Positions 6,449-12,389 of a stretch of 12,389 nt of DNA are shown in pieces. The notes beneath the pieces were generated by a model. The model was not told the origin of the DNA, ran no database searches, and was given only the letters and a program-made list of their open reading frames with translations. Where the stretch lies: positions 1 to 12,389 of the forward strand of contig CAKQRL010000022.1 of the NCBI GenBank assembly GCA_934271525.1, in the 5' to 3' direction. This DNA is from an uncultured Rhodocyclaceae bacterium. GTDB lineage: Bacteria > Pseudomonadota > Gammaproteobacteria > Burkholderiales > Rhodocyclaceae. Every line of letters begins with the position of its first letter. Position 1 is the first letter of the stretch. The position numbers and the translations under genes were made by a program.

Positions 6449-8154
6449 CCCAAACTCTCTTTCAAAAAAGTCAAAACTTCGTTGATATTCAACAATTTGG
6501 CTTCTTTTTCACGGCGCACTTGGCATTCTACTTGATTGTTTTTTAAGGAACGCTCGCCTACCACAATTCTTATAGGAATGCCAATGAGTTCCATATCGGC
6601 TAACAACACGCCCGCGCGCTCATCGCGGTTGTCCAACAACACATCCACCCCTGCTTCTTTTAAGGTTTGGTAAAGTGAATCAGCGGTGTTTTTAACCTTT
6701 TCACTTTTAAAATAATTCATCGGCACAATTACCACTTCAAAAGGCGCAATGGCGCGCGGCAAGCAAATGCCTTTTTCATCAAAATGTTGTTCAATGGCGG
6801 CTGCCAAAACGCGTGAAACACCAATGCCATAACAACCCATTTCCATGGTTTGCGTTTTGCCGTTTTCATCCAAAAATTGCGCGCCAATTTTTTCTGCATA
6901 GGTTTTGCGCAACTGGAAAATGTGCCCCACTTCAATGCCGCGCACAATTTTAAGCGTGCCTTTGCCATCGGGCGATGGGTCGCCTTCTTCTACATTTTTC
7001 AAATCCACCACTTCGGGTTCGGGAAAATCTTTGCCAAAATTAACACCCACAAAATGTTGGTCGGTTTCATTGGCTCCGCAAACAAAATCAACCATAGCGC
7101 TGGCGGCGCGGTCTACAAAAACCTTCACCGCGCTTGGCAAATTCACCGGCCCCAAAAAACCCGGCGCCGCATTCAAAATGTTTTGCAATTCAATATCTTC
7201 GGCAAAGCGAAAATCGCCCACCAATTTTGCGGCTTTGCATTCGTTTAAAGAATGGTCGGCTCGCAACAAAAACATAAAAAAGGATTTTTCGCCGCCCTTT
7301 TCAACCACCACGATGACGGTTTTTAAAACTTTTTCAATGGGCATTTTTAAAAAAGCCGCCACATCCGCGCAAGTGCGCGTGTTGGGCGTGAAAACTTTTT
7401 GGCGATTTTCTTTTGATTCAGGGCGATTCGGTTGCAAAACATTTTCCGCCAATTCCACGTTGGCGGCGTAATTGGAATTTTCACAAAAAGCAATGGCATC
7501 TTCGCCCGATTCTGCCAAAACGTGAAACTCATGCGAACGGTTGCCGCCGATTGAACCCGTATCCGCTTGCACGGCGCGGAATTTTAAACCCAGCCTTGTA
7601 AAAATGCGGCTGTAAGTTTGATACATATTTTCATATTCGCGCGCTAAATCATCCCAATTGGTATGAAAAGAATAAGCATCTTTCATCACGAACTCGCGCG
7701 CGCGCATCACGCCAAAGCGCGGGCGAATTTCATCGCGGAATTTGGTTTGAATTTGGTAAAAATTGCGCGGCAATTGTTTGTAGCTTTTGATTTCTTGACG
7801 CACAATTTCGGTAATCACTTCTTCATGCGTTGGACCAAAAACAAAATCGCGCTTGTGGCGATCTTTCAAACGCAACAATTCCGCGCCGTATTTTTCCCAT
7901 CTTTCTGATTTTTGCCACAATTCCGCAGGTTGCACAGCGGGCATGAGCAATTCCAAAGCGCCGGCATTGTTTAATTCTTCGCGCACAATGTTTTCCACTT
8001 TGCGCAAGGCTTTTAAGCCCAAAGGCATCCACGCGTATAAACCGGAGGCAATTTTTTTGATAAAACCTGCGCGAATCATCAGTTGTTGGCTAACAATTTC
8101 CGCGTCCGAAGGCGCTTCTCTTAATGTGGAAATAAAAAAATCGGCTGTTTTCAT
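6445..8154 (-). CDS. proS: Prolyl-tRNA synthetase, bacterial type with editing domain
   Basis: This class II aminoacyl-tRNA synthetase has 569 residues, close to the usual 570 or so of the bacterial form. It charges tRNA-Pro with proline in the cytoplasm. It opens with MKTADFFIST and has GPTHEE (107-112), motif 2 FRDEIRPRFGVMRAREF (139-155) and motif 3 GIGVSR (443-448). Between motifs 2 and 3 lies the YbaK-like INS editing domain (about 224-405), with Lys278 in KVLKTVIV at the place of the E. coli editing-site lysine. It hydrolyses mischarged Ala-tRNA-Pro. The C-terminal anticodon-binding domain is about 470-569. The presence of INS excludes the short alphaproteobacterial form and the eukaryote-like form. 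No clear Shine-Dalgarno precedes ATG 8154. It is the first gene of a two-gene unit with the downstream transglycosylase and is divergent from the arsR-type gene. Confidence 0.97.
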   Translation of the reverse strand: MKTADFFISTLREAPSDAEIVSQQLMIRAGFIKKIASGLYAWMPLGLKALRKVENIVREELNNAGALELLMPAVQPAELWQKSERWEKYGAELLRLKDRHKRDFVFGPTHEEVITEIVRQEIKSYKQLPRNFYQIQTKFRDEIRPRFGVMRAREFVMKDAYSFHTNWDDLAREYENMYQTYSRIFTRLGLKFRAVQADTGSIGGNRSHEFHVLAESGEDAIAFCENSNYAANVELAENVLQPNRPESKENRQKVFTPNTRTCADVAAFLKMPIEKVLKTVIVVVEKGGEKSFFMFLLRADHSLNECKAAKLVGDFRFAEDIELQNILNAAPGFLGPVNLPSAVKVFVDRAASAMVDFVCGANETDQHFVGVNFGKDFPEPEVVDLKNVEEGDPSPDGKGTLKIVRGIEVGHIFQLRKTYAEKIGAQFLDENGKTQTMEMGCYGIGVSRVLAAAIEQHFDEKGICLPRAIAPFEVVIVPMNYFKSEKVKNTADSLYQTLKEAGVDVLLDNRDERAGVLLADMELIGIPIRIVVGERSLKNNQVECQVRREKEAKLLNINEVLTFLKESLG

Positions 8155-8198
8155 GGCGTTTTTTTGTGAATAAAAAAAACAAGAATTTTACGCTTTTG

Positions 8199-8233
8199 AA
8201 AAAAATTTGGCGCAAAGCCGAAAAATCGCCAAA
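8199..8233 (-). terminator. Terminator-like hairpin in the proS leader
   Basis: Read leftward, TTTGGCG (8233-8227) and CGCCAAA (8212-8206) form a 7-bp stem with a 14-base loop, followed by seven T (8205-8199). It lies about 45 bases before the proS start. It could block leftward readthrough or attenuate proS. A weak alternative promoter (TTGCGC, 19 bp, TAAAAT at 8190-8185) overlaps it, so the stem may be incidental in this A/T-rich stretch. Confidence 0.3.
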
Positions 8234-8244
8234 AAACAAAAAAA

Positions 8245-8256
8245 TCCACGGTCAAC
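8245..8256 (+). repeat. Orphan half of the intergenic TCCACGGTCAAC repeat
   Basis: TCCACGGTCAAC followed by GCATTA and T7 closely copies the right arm and T-tract at 5198-5222. No complementary arm is present within the surrounding intergenic sequence, so it cannot form the same hairpin. It sits just upstream of the arsR-type promoter. Confidence 0.6.
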
Positions 8257-8267
8257 GCATTATTTTT

Positions 8268-8313
8268 TTGATTTTTTATAAAATTAGTATATTATTGTTT
8301 AATAATATACTAA
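8268..8313 (+). promoter_or_regulatory. Promoter and palindromic operator of the metal-resistance operon
   Basis: A perfect inverted repeat has arms TTAGTATATTATT (8284-8296) and AATAATATACTAA (8301-8313) with a 4-base spacer, in the style of ArsR/SmtB-family operators. A plausible sigma-70 promoter is TTGATT (8268-8273), 16 bp, then TATTAT (8290-8295), which places the operator over the -10 box. Repressor bound here would block RNA polymerase until zinc or a similar ion releases it. The operator is directly visible; the promoter boxes are a reasonable guess, and TATAAA at 8277-8282 is another -10 candidate. Confidence 0.75.
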
Positions 8314-8329
8314 AACAATGGAATTCAAA

Positions 8330-8692
8330 ATGGACGAATCAACACAAAACATTGATTTAGAAGAAGAATTTGACGCTGATGCCACATTTTCAACGCTTAA
8401 AAAAGCCGTGTTGGAAGACGATGCCGCCGAGCGTTTGGCAAATTTCTTCGGCGCATTTTCTGATGCCACACGGCTAAAAATCATCCACGCCTTGGCAAAA
8501 CAAGAACTTTGCGTGCATGAACTCTCAACACTTTTGGGCGCCAAGCAATCGGGCATTTCGCAACATTTAAAAACCTTGTGGCAATCGCGCATTGTCAAGC
8601 GCCGCAAGGTCGGCTTGCACGTTTTTTACCGCTGCGAAGACGCACACATTGAAAACATTTTTCAAATAGGAAAAAGCCATGTGGAAGAATGA
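8330..8692 (+). CDS. ArsR/SmtB-family metal-sensing repressor (Zn-type)
   Basis: This 120-residue winged-helix repressor presumably controls its own operon with the downstream metal ATPase. LANFFGAFSDATRLKIIHAL (37-56) is the family signature and SGISQHLKTL (74-83) is the DNA-recognition helix. The alpha-5 metal site is intact: Asp104, His106, His117 and Glu120 (DxH-x10-HxxE), as in zinc sensors such as SmtB. The alpha-3 motif reads ELCVHEL (Cys61, His63), so the CxC pair of cadmium/lead-sensing CadC is missing and Zn(II) is the more likely inducer. ATG 8330 is chosen because GGAA lies 6 bases upstream and the operator ends at 8313. The in-frame ATG at 8318 has no ribosome site and abuts the operator. 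The acidic N-terminus (residues 8-18) is unusual. The gene overlaps the ATPase gene by 14 bases. Confidence 0.92.
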   Translation: MDESTQNIDLEEEFDADATFSTLKKAVLEDDAAERLANFFGAFSDATRLKIIHALAKQELCVHELSTLLGAKQSGISQHLKTLWQSRIVKRRKVGLHVFYRCEDAHIENIFQIGKSHVEE

Positions 8693-10595
8693 AAATCAAC
8701 AAGTAACCGCGCAAGTTGGAATCGGCATTGCGGCGATTGTGCTTTTATTTTGCTTTGAATCTGCTGAAAAAATCGCGCAATTTGCGCTCTTTTTGCCGGT
8801 TTACATGTTTCTTGGTGCCAAGGTTTTTAAAAAAGCATTTTCCGATTTAAAAAACGGCAAATTCTTGCGCGAGAGTTTTTTGATGGCAATTGCCACCTTG
8901 GGTGCCGCTGTTTTGGGCGAATTTTCTGAAAGTTTGGCGGTGTTGGTTTTCTACACGCTTGGCGAATTTTTGGAAGACAAAGCCACCGACCATTCAAAAA
9001 AAACGCTTGCCGCCTTGGCAGGTTTGAAAAGCGAGACGGCGCGAATTGTTGAAAACAAGGTTGAAAAAATCGTCCATTCAAACACCGTTCCAATCGGTTC
9101 AATTTTGCGCATCAACGCTTTTGAGAAAATCCCGCTTGATTCTGAACTTTTAAGCAATGAAGTTTGGCTTGATACGCGCGCTTTAACGGGCGAATCCGCA
9201 CCGCGCCGCGTTTTAAAAGGCGGCGAATTGTTGGCTGGCGCCATCAATGGTGAAAAAAGCATTTTGGCAAGAACATTGCGGCCGTTATCCGAATCAAGCG
9301 TTGCCAAAATTTTAAAACTGGTGACCCAAGCGCGCGAAAAAAAGGCGCAGTTTGAAAAATTCATCACGCGTTTTGCAAGCATTTACACGCCATTTGTGGT
9401 GTTTTTAGCGCTTTTTATCGGCATTTTCCCGCCACTTTTTTTGAATGCGAATTTGAACGAATGGATTTTCCGCGCGCTGGTGTTGCTGGTTGTCTCCTGC
9501 CCTTGCGCTTTTATGATTGGCGTGCCGCTTGTTTATTTTTGTGCCATCGGGCGTGCTTCCAAACTCGGCATTGTTATCAAAGGCGGCGTTTTTGTGGATA
9601 TTTTGGCAAAAACGCAGTGCGTGGTTTTTGATAAAACAGGCACGCTCACCCACGGCAATTTTGCACTGCAACAAATGGCGATTGTCGAAAATTCTAAAAA
9701 CACCGAATTGTCTACTCATCGCATTTTAAACCTTGCCGCAGCGGCAGAAAAAGCTTCATCGCACCCCATTGCCAAAAGCATTGTCAATTTTGTTCAAAGC
9801 ATTGATTCTTTTGAAAAAATTGATACCACAGAAATTCGCGGCAAAGGCATTCGCGCAGAAATTGATAAGCAAACAATTCTTATTGGCAGCTTGGATTTTT
9901 TAAAAGAATCGGGCATTCAAATCCCCGAAAAATCGCCAAAAACATTGGCGTGGAGCGGCAAAAAATGGGAAGAATCTTCTGCAAAATCGTGGGATTCCTT
10001 TAACGTTTTGATGGCAATCAACGGCGTTTTAAAAGGCGCATTTTTTTGCGAAGACCAAGTGCGAGAAAGTGCCGCACCTTTATTAAAAGAGCTTAAAAAA
10101 TCCAACATTCACACCGCCATTTTGAGCGGTGATACAACATCCCGCGTGCGCTTTTTGGCGGAAAAACTGGGCATTGCCGACTTCAAAGCGGCGCTTTTGC
10201 CAGATGAAAAAGTAGCCGCTTTGAACACCATTGCGGCGGGCAAAACGGCAATTTTTGTGGGCGATGGCATCAACGATTCGCCCGTTTTGGCAGCAGCCAA
10301 CGCGGGCGTTGCATTAGGCGCATCGGGCAGCGCCGCCGCGCTTGAAAATGCGGATGTGGTTTTAATGAACGATTCGCTAACTAGCCTTGCCAGCGCCATT
10401 GCGCTAGCAAAAAAATCGCGGCGCATTTTGTGGCAAAACGTGGCATTGGCTTTGGGCGTGAAATTTGCCGCACTGGCTTTGGGTGCTTTGGGTTTGCTTT
10501 CTATGTGGCTTGCCATTTTTGCTGATACGGGCATCACACTCTTGGTTGTTCTCAACGCCTTGCGCATTTTCAAATTCAAGCAAGAATCCGTTTAA
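8679..10595 (+). CDS. P1B-type Zn/Cd/Pb-exporting ATPase lacking an N-terminal HMA domain
   Basis: This is a 638-residue inner-membrane pump that exports divalent soft metals at the cost of ATP. The actuator loop has TGES (170-173). The metal-site helix has SCPC (273-276). The phosphorylation site is DKTGT with Asp318, the nucleotide domain has SSHP (360-363), and the hinge is GDGINDSP (528-535). The last membrane pair carries Lys595 and Asp616 (ADTG), the Zn/Cd/Pb (P1B-2) selectivity pattern. It is shorter than ZntA/CadA because the protein begins almost directly at a membrane segment (12-30), with no CxxC metal-binding domain. The sequence after CPC (AFMIGVPLVYFCAIGRASK) looks more like Firmicutes or Campylobacterota pumps than enterobacterial ZntA (recollection, not a search). 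AGGA at 8668-8671 is a good ribosome site, and overlap with the repressor gene implies coupling. Cd versus Zn preference cannot be read from sequence. Confidence 0.93.
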   Translation: MWKNENQQVTAQVGIGIAAIVLLFCFESAEKIAQFALFLPVYMFLGAKVFKKAFSDLKNGKFLRESFLMAIATLGAAVLGEFSESLAVLVFYTLGEFLEDKATDHSKKTLAALAGLKSETARIVENKVEKIVHSNTVPIGSILRINAFEKIPLDSELLSNEVWLDTRALTGESAPRRVLKGGELLAGAINGEKSILARTLRPLSESSVAKILKLVTQAREKKAQFEKFITRFASIYTPFVVFLALFIGIFPPLFLNANLNEWIFRALVLLVVSCPCAFMIGVPLVYFCAIGRASKLGIVIKGGVFVDILAKTQCVVFDKTGTLTHGNFALQQMAIVENSKNTELSTHRILNLAAAAEKASSHPIAKSIVNFVQSIDSFEKIDTTEIRGKGIRAEIDKQTILIGSLDFLKESGIQIPEKSPKTLAWSGKKWEESSAKSWDSFNVLMAINGVLKGAFFCEDQVRESAAPLLKELKKSNIHTAILSGDTTSRVRFLAEKLGIADFKAALLPDEKVAALNTIAAGKTAIFVGDGINDSPVLAAANAGVALGASGSAAALENADVVLMNDSLTSLASAIALAKKSRRILWQNVALALGVKFAALALGALGLLSMWLAIFADTGITLLVVLNALRIFKFKQESV

Positions 10596-10620
10596 ACCAA
10601 ATAGTTTAAAAAAACCAAAA

Positions 10621-10677
10621 ATCCACGGTGAACCCAATATTTTTTTGAAAATTTTTTGGCGTTGACCGTTGATTTTT
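10621..10677 (+). terminator. Imperfect palindromic terminator after the metal-resistance operon
   Basis: ATCCACGGTGAAC (10621-10633) and GTTGACCGTTGAT (10661-10673) pair at 11 of 13 positions, followed by T5 (10673-10677). It is a diverged member of the intergenic repeat family. The right arm can alternatively fold with AAAAATCAA (10681-10689) into a 9-bp stem. Confidence 0.6.
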
Positions 10678-10749
10678 GCAAAAAATCAAGGCAAATTTGA
10701 AAAATTCAGCATAAACTAAACGATTCAAAATAATCAAAGGGGTTTTACA

Positions 10750-12389
10750 ATGCCACGCCGTTGCTTATTTTCCACGCTTGCTTTGTCGCTCTTTTTGGGC
10801 AATAGCAATGCATTGGCGATAGAAAGTTTTGATTTGCACAATATCAACAAAGTGCAACAACAAGGTTGGACAGGCAACGGCGTTTATGTGGGCGTGGTGG
10901 ATGTTAATGTTCAAACCGACCATCCGCTTTTAGCCGATAACATTGCCAAGGTTTATTCCTCTACCACATGGCAACCTGATAAATATCCTGCTTACAGCTT
11001 TCACGGCACGCATGTGGCAGGCATTCTCGCGGCAACAAGCACCAACGGCAAGAGCTATGGCATTGCAACCGATGCCAAATTGCTTATTAATTACATGTAT
11101 GCAAATAGCAAAAACACGATTTTTGACGAATTCCCTATCAAAATTATCAACAATTCGCACACCCAAGGTTATGGCTATTTTGCAAACTACGCCCGCAAAG
11201 ACGTTTTAAACGTTTTTTCAAGTGGCAATTATGGGCAAATGTCGCCATATCCCAACACAATGAAAGGCATCGGCAGCAACCAAAATTTAGGCGCTTGGAT
11301 TATTGTGGGCAATTTGAACCGCGGCGGCGCCAGCCGTAATGCCAATGGCAAACTGGTTTTAACAGCAGGAGCACTGAACAACCAAGGCAATTGGTGTGGC
11401 GGCGCATTGGCAAGTTGTGTGATGGCATCCGGCTCCAATATTTATTCCTTGGGCAAAAACTCTGGAATGGCAACAGCAGGTGGCACATCCATGGCAGCAC
11501 CATTGGTCAGCGGTGTGGCAGCGTTGGTTGCGCAAAAATACCCGTTTTTAGGCGGCAAGCAGTTGGCAGATGTGATTTTAAGCACGGCAAATAAAGACTA
11601 TGAATTTCCAAAGGTATTTATTAAAGGCAAGAACATTATTTATGTCGACCATACCAAACCAACCACCGAAGAAGAAATACGCAAGGATTTAGCCGCGGCT
11701 TATAACGAAAAGGTGGGAAAAGACGCCAAAATTGAAGCCGACCTTTCCAACGTGTTACAAAAGTCCCGTGAAGATATTTTTGGTCAAGGCATTGTGGATG
11801 CCGAATCGGCGATGAAAGGTTTAAAAACCATTGATATCAATCGTATGTCGGTAAGCGATGTGCAAACAATTGACGGTGTAAATGTCGCTATGTGGACGCT
11901 CAATACACAAGGCTACAACCCACTTTTTGAACACGATATTGACCAAAAAAAATGGAACGACAAATACCACGTTAACAATAAAAACGCCGCCACACTCAAA
12001 GCAACATTAGGCAACGTCAATGCCGGGCTCAAAAAAACCGGGCTTGGCACACTTTCTTTGAGCGGTGATTTGAATTACAAAGGTCCAACCATTGTAGAAG
12101 AAGGAACCTTGGAACTCGGCAAAAAAGTCAAAGTTGCCGCCCGCTCTGCCCGACTTTTTCGCGCCAATAGCACATCCGCTACCGTCCAAGGCGATATGAA
12201 TGTTGAGCAAAGAGGAACGCTAAATATCAACCACGATGCCAATCTCAAACAAAATTTAACCAACAGCGGCACCACCAACATTGATGCCGCAACCAACGTC
12301 GCCCAAGACGTCAACAACCAAGGCACATTAAACCTTGGCATTTCCAAGCCACAAACGCTAACAGTCGGCGGTAAATATTCGCAAGGCAA
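10750..12389 (+). CDS. S8 subtilisin-like autotransporter serine protease (3' partial)
   Basis: 546 codons are visible and the frame is still open at the right edge. ATG 10750 follows a strong ribosome site (AAAGGGG, 10736-10742). Residues 1-23 are a signal peptide ending ALA. The protease domain starts at once, with no propeptide. It contains Asp51 in VGVVDVNV (the usual DTG/DSG is DVN here), His85 in FHGTHVAG, oxyanion Asn in VFSSGNYG and Ser247 in GGTSMAAP. The domain closes with FGQGIVDAESAMKG (344-357). About 290-340 is a charged, helix-like insertion. From 426 there is a passenger-associated repeat (GLKKTGLGTLSLSG ... VEEGTLEL), then Asn/Thr-rich beta-helix-like sequence. That pattern is typical of type V autotransporters, so an outer-membrane beta-barrel is expected beyond the window (inference). 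A likely role is surface or secreted proteolysis, such as maturation of other surface proteins as in NalP-like enzymes; the substrate is unknown. Confidence 0.9.
   Translation, partial: MPRRCLFSTLALSLFLGNSNALAIESFDLHNINKVQQQGWTGNGVYVGVVDVNVQTDHPLLADNIAKVYSSTTWQPDKYPAYSFHGTHVAGILAATSTNGKSYGIATDAKLLINYMYANSKNTIFDEFPIKIINNSHTQGYGYFANYARKDVLNVFSSGNYGQMSPYPNTMKGIGSNQNLGAWIIVGNLNRGGASRNANGKLVLTAGALNNQGNWCGGALASCVMASGSNIYSLGKNSGMATAGGTSMAAPLVSGVAALVAQKYPFLGGKQLADVILSTANKDYEFPKVFIKGKNIIYVDHTKPTTEEEIRKDLAAAYNEKVGKDAKIEADLSNVLQKSREDIFGQGIVDAESAMKGLKTIDINRMSVSDVQTIDGVNVAMWTLNTQGYNPLFEHDIDQKKWNDKYHVNNKNAATLKATLGNVNAGLKKTGLGTLSLSGDLNYKGPTIVEEGTLELGKKVKVAARSARLFRANSTSATVQGDMNVEQRGTLNINHDANLKQNLTNSGTTNIDAATNVAQDVNNQGTLNLGISKPQTLTVGGKYSQG

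Noticed and set aside
8318..8329. Upstream ATG start for the ArsR-type gene at 8318
   Set aside because: It abuts the operator, lacks a Shine-Dalgarno and would leave almost no leader. ATG 8330 has GGAA at good spacing.
10591..10610. TTTAAAC/GTTTAAA inverted repeat at the ATPase stop
   Set aside because: It is short, entirely A/T apart from one pair and has no T-run after it. Chance is likely in this composition.
1..12389. Neisseriaceae or Pasteurellaceae uptake sequences, tRNA/rRNA genes, CRISPR arrays and insertion sequences
   Set aside because: Reading both strands I found no DUS- or USS-like words, no RNA-gene signatures, no regularly spaced repeats and no transposase.

Overview
The window looks like a bacterial chromosome of moderate to low G+C (long A/T homopolymer runs, with G+C-rich third positions in several genes). 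The best taxonomic clue is the proS–lytic transglycosylase pair: the ProRS is the long bacterial type with an inserted editing domain, and this pairing is common in Betaproteobacteria. A low-G+C betaproteobacterium is therefore my best guess, held with moderate to low confidence. I saw no Neisseriaceae-type uptake sequences.

Layout. (1) Positions 1-5170 hold two tandem, same-strand paralogous genes for very large membrane proteins. Each joins a YidC/Oxa1-type membrane core to about seven further membrane segments and a C-terminal sulfatase/alkaline-phosphatase-superfamily catalytic domain of the phospho-head-group-transferase kind (EptA/LtaS-like D...T...DH residues). Copy 1 is cut at its 5' end by the window edge. 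Copy 2 is complete but is interrupted by a +1 frameshift in a T9 tract, so it reads as a 185-codon YidC-like piece plus an 802-codon remainder. (2) Positions 5171-5440 are a convergent intergenic region with a strong palindromic terminator and four perfect 9-bp DnaA boxes. (3) Positions 5441-8154 (minus strand) hold proS and, overlapping it by ATGA, a secreted lytic transglycosylase with a Pro/His-rich tail. (4) Positions 8155-10595 hold a divergent metal-resistance operon: an ArsR/SmtB-family repressor with an intact alpha-5 zinc site, overlapping a P1B-type Zn/Cd/Pb-exporting ATPase that lacks an N-terminal metal-binding domain. A 13-bp-arm palindromic operator lies over the promoter. (5) From 10750 to the right edge is the 5' part of an S8 (subtilisin-like) autotransporter protease, truncated by the window.

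A short dispersed repeat, TCCACGGTCAAC and variants, occurs in all four intergenic gaps. In three of them it forms inverted pairs next to gene 3' ends and appears to act as the terminator stem.

The most unusual content is the tandem YidC-like/transferase fusion pair, one copy of which carries a slippable T9 tract. My working inference is a variable cell-envelope (surface glycan or lipid) head-group transferase system. The second point of interest is the DnaA-box cluster, which has no dnaA or dnaN beside it.
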